NCBI GenBank assembly: GCA_963573315.1
Contig: OY752152.1
Location: 1,409,001 to 1,473,000, forward strand
Direction: 5' to 3'
From: Entomortierella parvispora
Lineage: Eukaryota > Mortierellomycota > Mortierellomycetes > Mortierellales > Mortierellaceae
Length of the DNA stretch: 64,000 bases
Shown: piece by piece, positions 22,726 to 34,308 of the stretch
Numbering within the stretch: position 1 is the stretch's first letter
Layout of the letters: every line of letters begins with the position of its first letter
Program-made: the position numbers and the translations under genes
Notes under the pieces: generated by a model
The model's input: the letters and a program-made list of their open reading frames with translations, nothing else
The model's database searches: none
Told to the model about the DNA's origin: nothing

Positions 22726-23817
22726 CATCCTTGACTGCAATTTTGATGGTTTTGAGCATGGGCCAGTGCTCGGCCATGAACTCGACTTCTCGATTCCCCA
22801 TCCTGGACCAGAAGTCGCCTCTGGAGAAACAAAGTGTTCGTAGTTTTGACAGTCCTGCGAGGTGATGTAGAGATCTCCCGGATGCCTGTACGCCTTCAGA
22901 ACCACTCTCAGTGTCGGTTTCGTCGACGGATTCTGCAGGTGAATGCGGTTGCGGCCACTTTGACATTAGCATCGGCAATGGGGACTGTGGCTCCGGCAGT
23001 ACCTGCGGTAATCGAGACGATGACAACAACAGCAGGGTCAAATCCAAAACTGAAAGGGAATCACATCCGGTGTGGCAGCACGGTGTTTGTCCCTTGCCAG
23101 GTAAAGTCCGTTGTCGGACGAGTATCCAATCTCCAATTCCTCCAATTGATGACATTGACTGATCCGCTCATAAAACATATATACCATCTTCTTTGTTTCT
23201 AAATCGCCATCTCCTGGTGCTCTCTCAACTGTTAGCCTCTAGACTCTTAATCCTTTAGAGCAAGACCAGGGCAGGAGCGTAAAACGCGAGGCTCTCCATC
23301 CAGAGATGTCCCAAAGGCCCACAACCGATAGAAAGGGTGGACAGCCGGGAGGTACTTTTACGGACAAGGAAATCCTCCTGCTGTGTTTTTGGATACGGAA
23401 TTCTTAGACGGTCGACCACCAGCTCCTCCATCGTTTCCCAATGGCCGTCCAAAAGGCCTGACACAACAGTCTTTGAACTCAATCTTGCGGATGCGAAAGC
23501 TCACAAGTCCAGGACCTTCACGTTCACCTCCATCGTTGACACCGTCGTCGCCGCGCCACTATCATCATTGTCGCCGTGCGGGTCTGATGGGTCCAGGTCA
23601 CTGTCGCTCCATTCACTCAGTCTGGCCAACATTGGCCATCTCGGACTCCCACAGTCGTTCTCAAGTGGAGACCGGCACAGTTCTTTCTTTGGTGGTAGAG
23701 GAAGGGCGAGAATTGATCATGGAACAGACGACAGGTTAAGAGACACCGTGTTATGTCGTGCTCTGTAAGGTAGGAAGCTATCTGCGCGGCCAGTTCTGGC
23801 AGGACAAAGATGTTCAT
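22726..23817 (-). pseudogene. Decayed F-box/LRR tandem copy A (internally deleted)
   Basis: Begins with a well-preserved F-box (MNIFVLPELAAQIASYL, then CLLTCRLFHDQFSPFLYH, 23817-23690) and soon meets a stop. Further fragments match the intact neighbour in order: WETMEELVVDRL and TLSIGCGPLGHLWMESL (about 23440-23270), then ERISQCHQLEELEIGYS (about 23180-23105), then LSKLRTLCFSRGDFWSRMG and EHWPMLKTIKIAVK (about 22880-22735). About 400 residues between the F-box and the first LRR block are missing compared with the neighbour. Frameshifts and stops show loss of function. Confidence 0.75.
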
Positions 23818-24292
23818 AGTAGGAGGAATGAAGATGGTATGGACAGATGCATGCATGTCTGCATGGTTGGAATGGAGCTTTGTGCCTCCAGAAGTGGGTG
23901 GTGTACCACAGTGAACAGGTGAAGGGGTCTGACTTTGCCCGCTGTTGGCAAAGTTGTTTTTGTTTACTTGCTTCTGATCAACACGACAGGACAGGAGGCC
24001 AGCATGAAAGACAAAGATGGAAAGGAGAACTATTCTTTGTCTGCAGATGAAAGACGTTGCAGTGGCTCTAGCAAGACAGTCAAACTATTCTTCTCTTTCT
24101 TATGATCAAGGTATGAGGTGTCCACCTTTATTTTATCGGAAGCGTATTAGCATATCCAGCGTATTATTAGGAGGAGAGGTATTATGTTAGAAAAGTAGAA
24201 GCAACTGTGATAAAGGAATACTAAAGAAACGCGAATTTTGAACGATGCAACAGATTGAAAGAGAGAGCGGGGAGTGTGCCAAAGAGTCCGTC
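23818..24292. other. Intergenic
   Basis: 475 nt holding the former 5' region of the F-box pseudogene and the 3' region of the DUF1769 gene. No coding sequence supported. Confidence 0.4.
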
Positions 24293-26607
24293 TTACTCCA
24301 CCAGCTCAAACTGTACGGCCCAAAAGACGGTCTCGCCATCAAGCGTCCTGCAAATATACCGGACGGGCTGGCCACCAAGATACTTTTTCACATTCATGCT
24401 GAGTCCCAGTCGGATATCAAACGTGTTGAAATCCATGTGGGGTGAAAAGAACTCGAATCCATGGACAAGATCCGTCTTGAACTTGAAATCCTTTCTGTTT
24501 TGTTCACTCTGAAAATATTTCCGGCGTTGCGACGTTGAGAGCGAGGGGGTATCCGGCAAGAAGAACGACGTGTCCTCATCCAAGTACTGACGCCATTGAC
24601 CCAGAGGGCGCTCTTTATCGTCAAACTCTGGTGCTGACGCCTTCATGGCCTCGATGAACGGTCCAGTCTTGGTCGTAGGCGACGATGAGAGAGAACCCGG
24701 TTGTGGCGTTGAGGGGGCAGTTTGCAGTCCTCCTGGAGAAGACCCTTGGCGCTTGCTGTGGTTGCTGCCATTGATGCCATTGCTTGCTCCGTTGGAGTCC
24801 AATTGATCAGAAGATGTGTTTGCAGAGGTTACAAAGCTGTCCATACCGCTTGTTGAGCTACTGCTCGTACCCATCACTGACGATCGGTTTCCACGCTTCA
24901 ATTTTCCCAAGAATCCCCAAGCGGTCGAGACACCAGTTTCCGTCAACGAGAACGCCCTCGAGAGGTCCATCGACATGGGCCGAGCCGCTGCTGGAGATGC
25001 ATGCTGTCTAGGTGTGGGCACTGGAAGCACGTCCTTGGGATGCCAGGCCGACATGGTGTTGATGGACGAAACAATAGGACTGAGAACCCAGGGTTTGGGC
25101 TCTTTGATCAGCTGTGCTCGCACAACGGGGTCGATATACCGGCAGATCTTGAGCATCAATTCGAACCCATCTGGAAGATCCACTGGGTGATCGAAATCCG
25201 TGCCAAAGTAGACCTGCGATCCATCCCACTCCTCCTTGAATCGTCCTTCGACCTAGGTCATCGTCAACAGAAAGTAAGAGTCAGTCATTCTGTCTGCTTG
25301 AACCATACCCCCACTCTCCTTGAGACGGATGTTTGTACACTTTACCTGGAGCGAGAAGCGACGGTGGTGGCCTTTGAAGTAGTCGGAATTGGAAGTTGGC
25401 TCTGAGCCGTCGTTGGTGATGCCGACTGGAAATGATAATTTGTCCAAGTGATCAATAATAAGAGAGGTCAAGTTAAAATAGAATAAGAGTTGCGGATGAG
25501 TGCAGGTTGCGGGTGTCTGCTGTTCACTGCTGCAATGTGAAGAGGACTCTGTATTTGAGAGCAACAAGGACTGGGTCGCAAGGGCCGCTTCGAATGAGGT
25601 CTTTTTGGTTCTGCTGGTGACAAAGTAAAGCCGTGGACGGATGGACTGTCAAGTCAGATGGCCGCTGGAGAAACGTATTGCCAGACCGGCATTGCGCCCT
25701 CTTTCATTCACTCTTCCCCTACTCTTTTCTTGTTGCACCTGCATCGTCCCACGCTGACACTTGGTCGCAAAGTATTGCCATGGCTCAATTTTTTATCCCC
25801 TTTTAGGCTTTTTTGTTGAGTGTCGTCGCTCGGAGCTCATTTCTGGCCGGATGCTGACTCCCGGCGTGCAACCACAAGGACTTTGGGACACACAAGGAAC
25901 AGAAACACAAAACAGTGCGCATGCCAGTGAAAAGAATCATGTGGTATCCGATTTCCATTAAAGCACAAGCATGGGAGAGAGAGAGATAGACCGAGGCTGA
26001 CGCCGCCTGTGCGGAGAAACGACAGAACGGTGAAAGATGGCAGGGGAACATCAAAGGAAGCAAGACTGGCTGTTGCCAAGGACAGCTAAACACACCCGCG
26101 CATGAGGAAGGGGCAGGGAAAGCAGGGACCAGTTCCATTGCTGTCCTAGAATACCACTGGTCCAGGTCGTTCGACTTTGTGGAGGAGGGAAACGTGGCCT
26201 GATGGTCCCCTCTTCAAGTAGCCAGGGACAGATAACGAGAATGTCTCTCCCAACCAAACCCCAAGAGCCCTTCCCCTTTCTCCTTCTCCTTTCAATCTCA
26301 TCTTCGAGTCCCTGTTCCTGTCCCTGTCTTTTTTTCCTCCAGGAGCTCTCTCGAATGAGATCCGTTTCCTTTTAGCGTTCTTCCTCGGCCCTTGTTCAAA
26401 GGACATCCACGGGCCTCTCCAAACCCCCGAAAGGAGAAACACAAGCAGAGAGACAGAGATAGGGTGCTTACCAAAGTCCTTGATACGCACCATGGCGCGG
26501 CCTTTGAAGTTGGGGGCATCAAACTCGATTGGGTGCAACTCGTCGTTGCAGTTGACAATAGCCAGATCTGTGTACGATCCACCGACTGTGACGCGAAGTT
26601 TGACCAT
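24293..26607 (-). CDS. DUF1769 / UPF0590 family protein
   Basis: Three exons (26607-26472, 25425-25346, 25252-24293) join in phase to 391 residues. The order is as in fungal DUF1769 proteins: a short N-terminal beta region (MVKLRVTVGGSYTDL, then HPIEFDAPNFKGRAMVRI), a segment with SDYFKGHHRRFSLQVEGRF, then VYFGTDFDHPVDLPDGFELM with RYIDPVVRAQL. The C-terminal block is KFKTDLVHGFEFFSPHMDFN and NTFDIRLGLSMNVKKYL. The middle (about residues 130-240) is Ser/Thr-rich and disordered. The biochemical function of the family is unknown; it occurs mainly in fungi (S. pombe SPAC/SPCC UPF0590 members). Intron 1 is 1046 nt, the longest intron in the window. Confidence 0.8.
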
Positions 26608-27998
26608 TTTCGAGACGAGGTTTACTTTGCTTTGTGTTGAATGAAGACTGAGTGAGTCGAGAACCGTCTGCGCTTCTTGGGCGTGAGTCGAGCGAAAGGG
26701 AGGAAGGGGATGAGGGGGGTGTCAGGAACGAGATGAATGTCGCGAGGAATGAAGGTAAAGAGAACAGAAGGAATGGGAGAAGGATGCAACGGGAATTTTA
26801 GGTGCAAGGTTGGTTCTCTTGAAGCTGGTTGAGGAAGAGGAGGGAGGGGAGGAAGAGAAGGAAGAGAAGAAAGGCAGCAAAGGTACAGCAGGTTGATGGC
26901 AGAGTGAAAGAGAGATAACAGGAGAGGGCAGGAAGAGAAAGAGAAAGAAAGAGAGAAAGAGAGAGAGAGGGTTCTTTTTTATGAAGAGAGGAGGATGAAT
27001 AATCCTCAGCCAAGGAAGGACAGGGTGACGAGGTGGAGAAAGAAAGAAACGACAGAGAGCAGAGCAGAGCAGAGCCCTCTTCTTCGCTCTCTGTCTCTGT
27101 CTGTTTGTTCATTGCTGACAGCACTGCGATGCACCGCAGCCACGCTCTGCTCTTGCGACCAGTGCACCCATTTGCATCCATGCGCAGCATTGTGCCCCCT
27201 TGGGTCCTGGACGTCTGCCTCAGATATACAGACAGCCCCCATTGTCTGCTGTTGTTTGCTTGGCTTCATGTCCAACCCGCTCGCTGCCAAGATCACTGAA
27301 CGCTCACGGCACTCTTCTCTCTCCCTCCTCTCTCTTCCTCTCTTTGTCCTTCTGGTTAGCTAACCGAGAAAGAGGGTCCCCTTTTCCACTGATCCTTCTG
27401 ATCCAATCCATCCCCATCTCTATCCTTCTAACTAAAAAAGTAAAGCGCGTCCGTGCTGTCCACTCGCGCGCTCCCTCCTCCGACACGTTCTCGAGTAGTA
27501 GCAAGAGCAAAGGGCGCCGCACGCGCGTCAGGTTGATCCCATGCTTACCAAGGATGGACGCTGATTTGCGGCAGGCAGGGTCCTGTTGTCATTTTTTTTT
27601 TATTTTTTTTTTTATTTGTTCTGTGAGCCTGAACACCCTCCGTCTGCTACCCTGAATTCACAAAGAAATGCATTCGTTTCCTTCTCCATGCATCCTTCTC
27701 TCACATTTGGTCCGATTCTCAAATGCACTCGTACCCTCCTTCATCCACTGCTCTCTCCACCTTTCCTGGGCTCCTCAACTCGCTTCCACTGTACTAGCCC
27801 CGTCACTGACTAACCTCCGATCCACACACTGTCTGTGTGAAACGAGCGGACCCTGTCGTCGTTCTTTGACCAGTAGAACTCAATGATATCATGCAGGCAG
27901 CATGCTGACAAGACGCCCCTCTTTTCAAACAATTGCACAGAACGGTCATGTTTATTAAATCAATCCTCTAAAACCACCCCGCCGCTTCTTACATCCTT
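26608..27998. other. Intergenic: DUF1769 promoter and ABCC 3' region
   Basis: 1.39 kb with no supported gene. Contains a purine-rich GA/GGAA tract on the + strand (26830-27065, densest (GA)n at 26932-26970) and two T-runs (27592-27613). Open frames here are Ser/Leu-rich readings of the GA/CT tract. Confidence 0.5.
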
Positions 27999-30900
27999 TT
28001 ACATGGATACGGCCCCGGCTTGATGTGCCAACTGGAAGAACTTTGAATCGTGGTTCTGCAACAGTACTTCGGGCTTATCAAACTCGGCCACCTCTCCCTT
28101 GTCCATGACCAAAATCATGTCCGAATCCATGACTGTCTTGATACGGTGAGCAATTGTCAACACTGTCCTGTCCTTAAACTCTTCCCGGATCGTCTTTTGG
28201 ATCAACTCGTCCGTCTCCATATCCACTGCTGCCGTAGCCTCATCCAGGATCAAAATCTTGCTCTTCCTCAACAGCGCACGAGCCAAGCAGATCAGGGACC
28301 GCTGTCCGACCGAAAAGTTCTCGCCGTTTTGAGAGACCTCATGAGTGAGACCGCCAGGGAGGGCCCGGATCTGGTCCTTGAGATGAGCACGCTCCAGGGC
28401 CTCCCAAAGCTCAGCATCCGTGACCTGCCCGAACGGATCTAAATTGTCTCGAACCGTGCCCGCAAACAAAGTAGGGTCCTGAGGGATGATGGCCAAATGT
28501 TGTCGCAAGTCTGCAAGGCCCAGCGTCGAAATATCCACGCCATCAATCTCGATCGATCCACCGTCAATCTCCTCATCTTCTCTTGGCGCTGTAGGTTCCA
28601 TACCGTTGAGAAGACTATCGGTCTCTTCCGTACCTTCTCCAGTAGCAGTAGCAGCAGCAGCCTCTTGACGTTCATGGTATCCCGTGTTGTCACTCGCACG
28701 AGCCCAATGACTGTTGGCAGCTTCAATGATTCGGAACAGCGCCAAGGTCAGGGAAGACTTTCCGGCGCCAGTTCTGCCTACGATGCCCACCGACGATCCA
28801 GGTTGGACTTCGAACGACAAATGCTTTACCACCAGATCCAAGCCCTCTCTGTAACGGCTCGAGTAGTTCTTGAAGACCACTCTTCCATGCTCAGGCCACT
28901 GGACTGGTACGCGCTTGTCCATGTATGCAGGAGCCTCTGTATGTTTGTCTGTGTAATCCTGGATTCTCTCGATGGCCACCAGATGCGATTGCCATTCACT
29001 GTAATCCCGGACCAGCCACATCATGGAATCCGTTACGCCAATGGCATAGTTGAGGGCCAAGCCAACCAAGCTCGGATCTATCTTGTGGCGTCCCAAAACG
29101 GCCAGAAGGGCCAAAACCAGGATAATGGCCGCGCTCACGAACTGGAGTCTCAACTCCACCCATCGGTTGCAATACATATATCCCACAAAGGCGTTTGCGG
29201 TATAATCCAATCGCCTCGCATTCTCCTCAATATACTGGGGTTGGATCGACATTGCCCGGATGGTCGCGACTCCGTTCAGAGTCTCGTCGAAATGCTGATA
29301 CACAGGTGAAATGGACACGGATCGGATACGCTTCAGAGATCGTGTTGCCCAGATGAAATACCTTTGGATCATATAGTAGACCAAAGCAAGAACAGGGAGC
29401 ATGAACAGGAACGATGGCATCGTAAAGATAATGACCGCCACTGTGATCGCGACCGACTGCACCAAGTAAATCAAATCCTGGAATTTCCAAGGCAAATGTT
29501 CGTCCAAACTGAAGCAATCGCTCGAAAATCGGTTGACAATTCGGCCCAGAGGTGTCGTATCAAAGAAACTAGAGTTGGATATAGAGGAATGGGAATAGAG
29601 TAAGATAATCAATAAAGAAGAAAGAATTGTCAGAGTCGTTAAATTAAAGCTTGAACTCTTTCTGTACCTCATAGGTAATCGAACCATTGTCTCGATCAGT
29701 CGTCGATGGAAGAATTCCGAGGCACGAATACGAGCCACAGACAAAATCAGGTACGTGAAGATCAAGTAGCAGATAGCGTAGAGGAAGGTCATGGCTGCGT
29801 AGACAAACAAGAACAAAACAATCGATTTGGAGAGATCGTCTTGGCTCTTGCCAATCCAATACTTGAGCCAGAGGGCAGTTCCAAGAACACACAGGTGCGT
29901 CACCGTGTTGATCAATACAATCGAGATGGACATCCGATAGGTACAAGCCTTGGCGTAGGCCTGTACCAATCGCCATTCAATGCCTCCCTGCTTCATCACC
30001 TCCTCTGCAATCAACTCGTCCTCCTCATCATCGTCCCCATCATCTGCAGCCTTGTCCTTGGCAGTGTTTATGGTTTCCTCTTCCTCTACCGTCTGAACAT
30101 CGGATTCCTCGTCACTGCCTTCGGTTCCTTCACCAAGAAGGTCCTCCTCCGACAAACCCTCTGTTGCTGTTGTCGTGCCGGACACCGATCCTGCAGTGGC
30201 TGCGACTACGTGGTGGCTGTTTCTACGCTTCTTGTGTCCAGAGTGCTTGACCGAGAATTCCTCGATCAGCTGCGAGAAGGCTTTCTTGTGCGACAAGAGT
30301 TCCTCGTACCGACCGATCTCTGCAATGACACCATCCTTGATTACCACAATCTGGTCCATCTGTGACAAGTGGTGAATACCGTGAGTGACCAAGATTCGGG
30401 TCTTATCTTTGAGCAAACCCTCAGGTCCGATTAAATTCTCCCACAAATGGCGGTCAACATGGGCATCCACAGCGCTTAGAGGGTCGTCCAACAAATAAAC
30501 ATCGGCGTCCTGATAGGTCGCTCTTGCCAAGGAAACACGTTGCTTTTGTCCCCCGGAGAGGTTGATGCCACGCTCTCCAATTTCCGTCATGTCACTACCG
30601 GGTAATATGGCCAAATCTGGCTCCAATCCACAGGCGTACAGCACTTTACGATAAAGGGTGGCGTCGTACGCCTTCCCAAACAAGATGTTGTCTCGAAGAG
30701 TGGCGTTCACGATCCAAGCTAGAATAATAAAGAAAGGAAGAAAAAATAATAGGTAATTGTCAGTCATGAGAGGGAAATTTCGGCCAGCAACTCGTCTTGC
30801 ATCGATTGATTGTGTTTGTATTCGTACCTTGTTGAGGAACATAGGCAACGCGACCTCGGATCGTGATTGATCCTTGCAGCTTGTACATATCTCCAATGAT

Positions 30901-33507
30901 CGCGCTCAACAGCGAAGACTTGCCCATACCGACACGACCGACCACCGCCACAATTGACTTGTCCTTCACTGTCAAATCGATATCGCGAAGAGCGGGCATC
31001 TGAAATTTGTCGGCAGCAGAGTCGTCGTCAGGCGTCAAAAGTTCCCCCTGCTCCGCGCCAGTAGCTTCTGCTTCGTCCTCTGAATCCTCGTCTGCTCCTT
31101 CGTCTCCAATATTCTCAGTGTTTCCATCCCCTCCCAATGTCCAGGCCATGGTCGCATCTTTGATCTCGATAGCAATGTTTCCATGGGTAGAGGCGGCGCT
31201 GTGCTCCTCGCGCTTGATCTGAGAATCGTCGATTTCCTCTCGAAGTAAAAATCTTCTCAGCCGCTTCGTGGCAATGACTAAAGTAACCATCTCCGCAGTT
31301 CTACAGCAGTATTATCATATAAGCATGGCGAAGAATAGAACAAGACTAATACGAATATGATCAATCCAAGGTCCTTTTGTTTTTTTTCTTACCCTTCAGC
31401 CAGTCGACCAATTGGCTCATGGAGTAGTTCAAGCAAGGTCAAGCTTACGAACACGATCTTGGGCGTCAACACTCCTGGGCCGAATGTCGCATAGGTTCCA
31501 AAGGTGACCAAGCTGATAATGGGCGTACTTGAAGCAAAGACCAAAGTCATAATGGCCTCAATTATTCCTAAGCGTCGAACAATATCCAACTCCTTGTCTC
31601 TGCTGTCCAAAATCCGACGCTTCATTGGGATCTCCCATCCGTAAAGCTTGACAATCTTGATGTTCGAAAGGACTTCTGTTGTCTGTCGTACACGCTCATC
31701 AGTCGCCTCCAAGCGTGTATCTTCAAGCCTTCCCAAATGTTTTGCCCGCCAGATCTGGAGAGGTGACAAGACAAAGAGCATAGCCACTCCGACAAAAGCG
31801 CTCCATCCCAAAAGTCTATACACTGTTGTTTCGAATTCGAGGAACAAGGGGTTAGAAATCCATAACTTTACAAAGGAATGAAAAACAGCGATAGTACAGA
31901 TTGGTGACTTACGCAAAAAGATACAAAGTCCAAAGTCCAGAGGGAGCGAAATAAAGATGGACATGACTTCAAAGCCTTCCTCCCAAGTGGCAGCATCTAC
32001 AGACATATGGTTTGTAATGGCGCCTGTGCTCGATTTGCGCCTTGCATCTGGGGACAACCTCAAAGCCTTGCGGTAAATCATGGCTGTAGTGGCGGACCGA
32101 ATCTCTGTACCGATCAGATACAGCTTTCGCAAAATGTAACTGTAACACATGGTCACGATGACATGGGTCACAAAAATGGAGAACGCAATGAAAAGACCGA
32201 ATGTCAAGGGGCGCTCGCCATCATGACTTCGTCCCTCAATGTAATCCAGGAGCAAACCCAACAGATACGGAGAACAGTTTTCTCCGAACGGAATGAGAAT
32301 CCTGACGATTATGACCGGTACAACCCCTCTCCAGTGCGCGATTAGAATGGTGCTGAAGAGCGAAGGCGGCTTGATCTTTGTCCTCTTTACAGGATCCGCT
32401 TCGTTATCCAGTCGCCGACGATATGCTTCGACACGTTTGTTCCAGACCCTTTCCAGGCGTCCTGCTCCTTCCTTTGTTTCGTGTTCTTTCGGCAGGATGT
32501 TGGCAATATCCGAAGGAGAAAGAAACTCTTGCTTGGCGGCCAGGCTGACAATCGGCTGGAAATAAAACATGGTCAACTGAGAAAACAAGCTGGCCCGATC
32601 GAAGGCTCGTATCTCTGGAGGCAACTGTTGGTGAATACGAGTCGATCCCCGGGGCCATGCCTCCGCGGTCAATCCAACAAGCAACGAGACCAAGACCATC
32701 GCACTGAGTTTGAACTGGAGACTATGGACTTGTTTGAGATCGTACAAGGTGTGCAGAATGAAAGAGGTCGAAATGATGGACACTGTGTAGAACGAAAGGA
32801 GCGAGTTCGAGGACCGGATGGAGTATCTATGTTCATCATAGTTGACCCACAGACTCATGAACTACCATGGGTAAAGGCGAAAAGTAAGTCCTCTGTCTGT
32901 ATCGCATGGTGGCTATGAGAGAAGCATTCAGTTCCCATCTCGTCTCGCTAAACATACCCATGCTACGGCCATGGTGAGAGATCCCACTGTGTTCATGATA
33001 GAAGACTCTTCAGACGTGGCACTGACGGCAGTCAGGGCCAAAAAAAGGACGACGGTGGTCAAGATGCTTGTCTTTCCGGGCCAATAGATCCATGGCGTGC
33101 GGCCATAGTTGTGTGGCGTTCGATATTTGCGGACTGTGTATGTCCGGGCAAAGAAAAGGAGGAAGCCCAAAGAGCCCAGCAGGGTATAAAAGACGCTACG
33201 GAGGGTAATGTCAACACCCGGCTCAGCCAGTGGTTAGTCCACAAGTCCTCGGAAAGGTACGATTATGAATGGGTATTGATGTACCTGTACTCGAAGCAGA
33301 GAGTGAGGTCCGAGCGGGCTGGACTTGAGGGACCCTAAATGCGGATGAGAAACAGATTGGCCACCAAGGAGGGGTGAGTGTGTTTCCCAGGACACACTGG
33401 AATTTTGGGAGCGAAACAACAAGAGAGCGACGTGGTCATCACGGTACCCAGCCTTCGGAGTGTTTTCCGCAGATTCGCGCCCTTTGGCCTAGAATCCAAG
33501 GGTCCAT
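27999..33507 (-). CDS. ABCC/MRP-type ABC transporter (YCF1-like)
   Basis: Eight exons (33507-33448, 33334-33285, 33195-32958, 32861-31913, 31822-31393, 31300-30828, 30718-29668, 29568-27999) join in phase to 1606 residues. The first two small exons supply the family N-terminus: CGKHSEGW + GPSS and SDLTLCFEYS, the MRP motif that precedes TMD0. TMD0, TMD1, NBD1, TMD2 and NBD2 follow. NBD1: Walker A GRVGMGKSSLL (about 700), signature [14 protein letters not shown] (about 785), Walker B VYLLDDPLSAVD. NBD2: Walker A GRTGAGKSSLT (about 1347), degenerate-type signature FSVGQRSLICLARAL (about 1502), Walker B ILILDEATAAVD. Two acidic insertions occur, one before NBD1 (about 31150-31020) and one in the linker to TMD2. 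Known relatives pump glutathione conjugates and metal complexes into the vacuole; substrate here is inference. The exact first donor (GTACCG) is weak. Confidence 0.93.
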
Positions 33508-34308
33508 GGTGTAACAGGGAGGTACGATCGCGGTGAATTAAAAGGACAGGACCGTTTTCCTCTGGGGTCTAGGCGTGCGTTTACTATGATTGAGGAAGAA
33601 GATTGTTTGTTGGGAAGAAGAGGAGAGAGCGGAGGAGTCATTGAGTTGACTGGGAAGGAGGATCTTTTGTACCTCTGTACTGTGTTTTGTGCTGCGGTGT
33701 TGAGCTTCGATTTGTTTCCTTCGGATTCCGGGTGTCGCGATTTTGGCTCCAGTGGCTCCAACAGACCATGCGCTGTTGTGGGTTGTCTGACGGGCTGTTG
33801 CGCTGTCTGGCTGTGTGACTGTCTGGCTGGTACCTACCACGCTGCTGCTGCTTCTCCGTGCTCCGATGTGTCTTGAAAGAAGAGGTGAGGATGACGATCA
33901 GGATGCAAACATGGGCGTGATGAATGAATGAATGAATGATGGGACAAAGAGAGCTGGAGGAACGCGGAAGAGAGGTACGCCCACAAAGACACACACGTTT
34001 GCCACAAAAATGCCCAAAAATGCTGCGGGGGTGAGTTCACAGTCACGTCCCGCGGTTGGTGGCAACCATGCATGCACTGCCAGAGACAGCATCCGCCCAA
34101 TCGTCCGCGCGTGACTGACGCGCGCCAATGGGGCGTCCTGAAGATCAAGCAAATTTTTCTTCTCTTTTCTCGGGTGGCACGTCCGTCCTCTCCATCTTCA
34201 CCTCCCTCCCTCTCCCTTTCTCCTTACCATTGCTCTCATTCTTGACCAAAAAAAAAAAAAAAAACACGAACACACAATTGTTACATCCACTGCCCTACGC
34301 TCCATCCC
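33508..34308. promoter_or_regulatory. Divergent promoter region, ABCC gene / 34309 gene
   Basis: 801 nt between divergent starts. Holds (ATGA)n tandem units at 33917-33940, a GC-rich CGCGCGTGACTGACGCGCGCC palindromic area at about 34105-34128, a CT-rich leader (34150-34240) and an A-run (34248-34263) just before the rightward gene. Confidence 0.5.
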
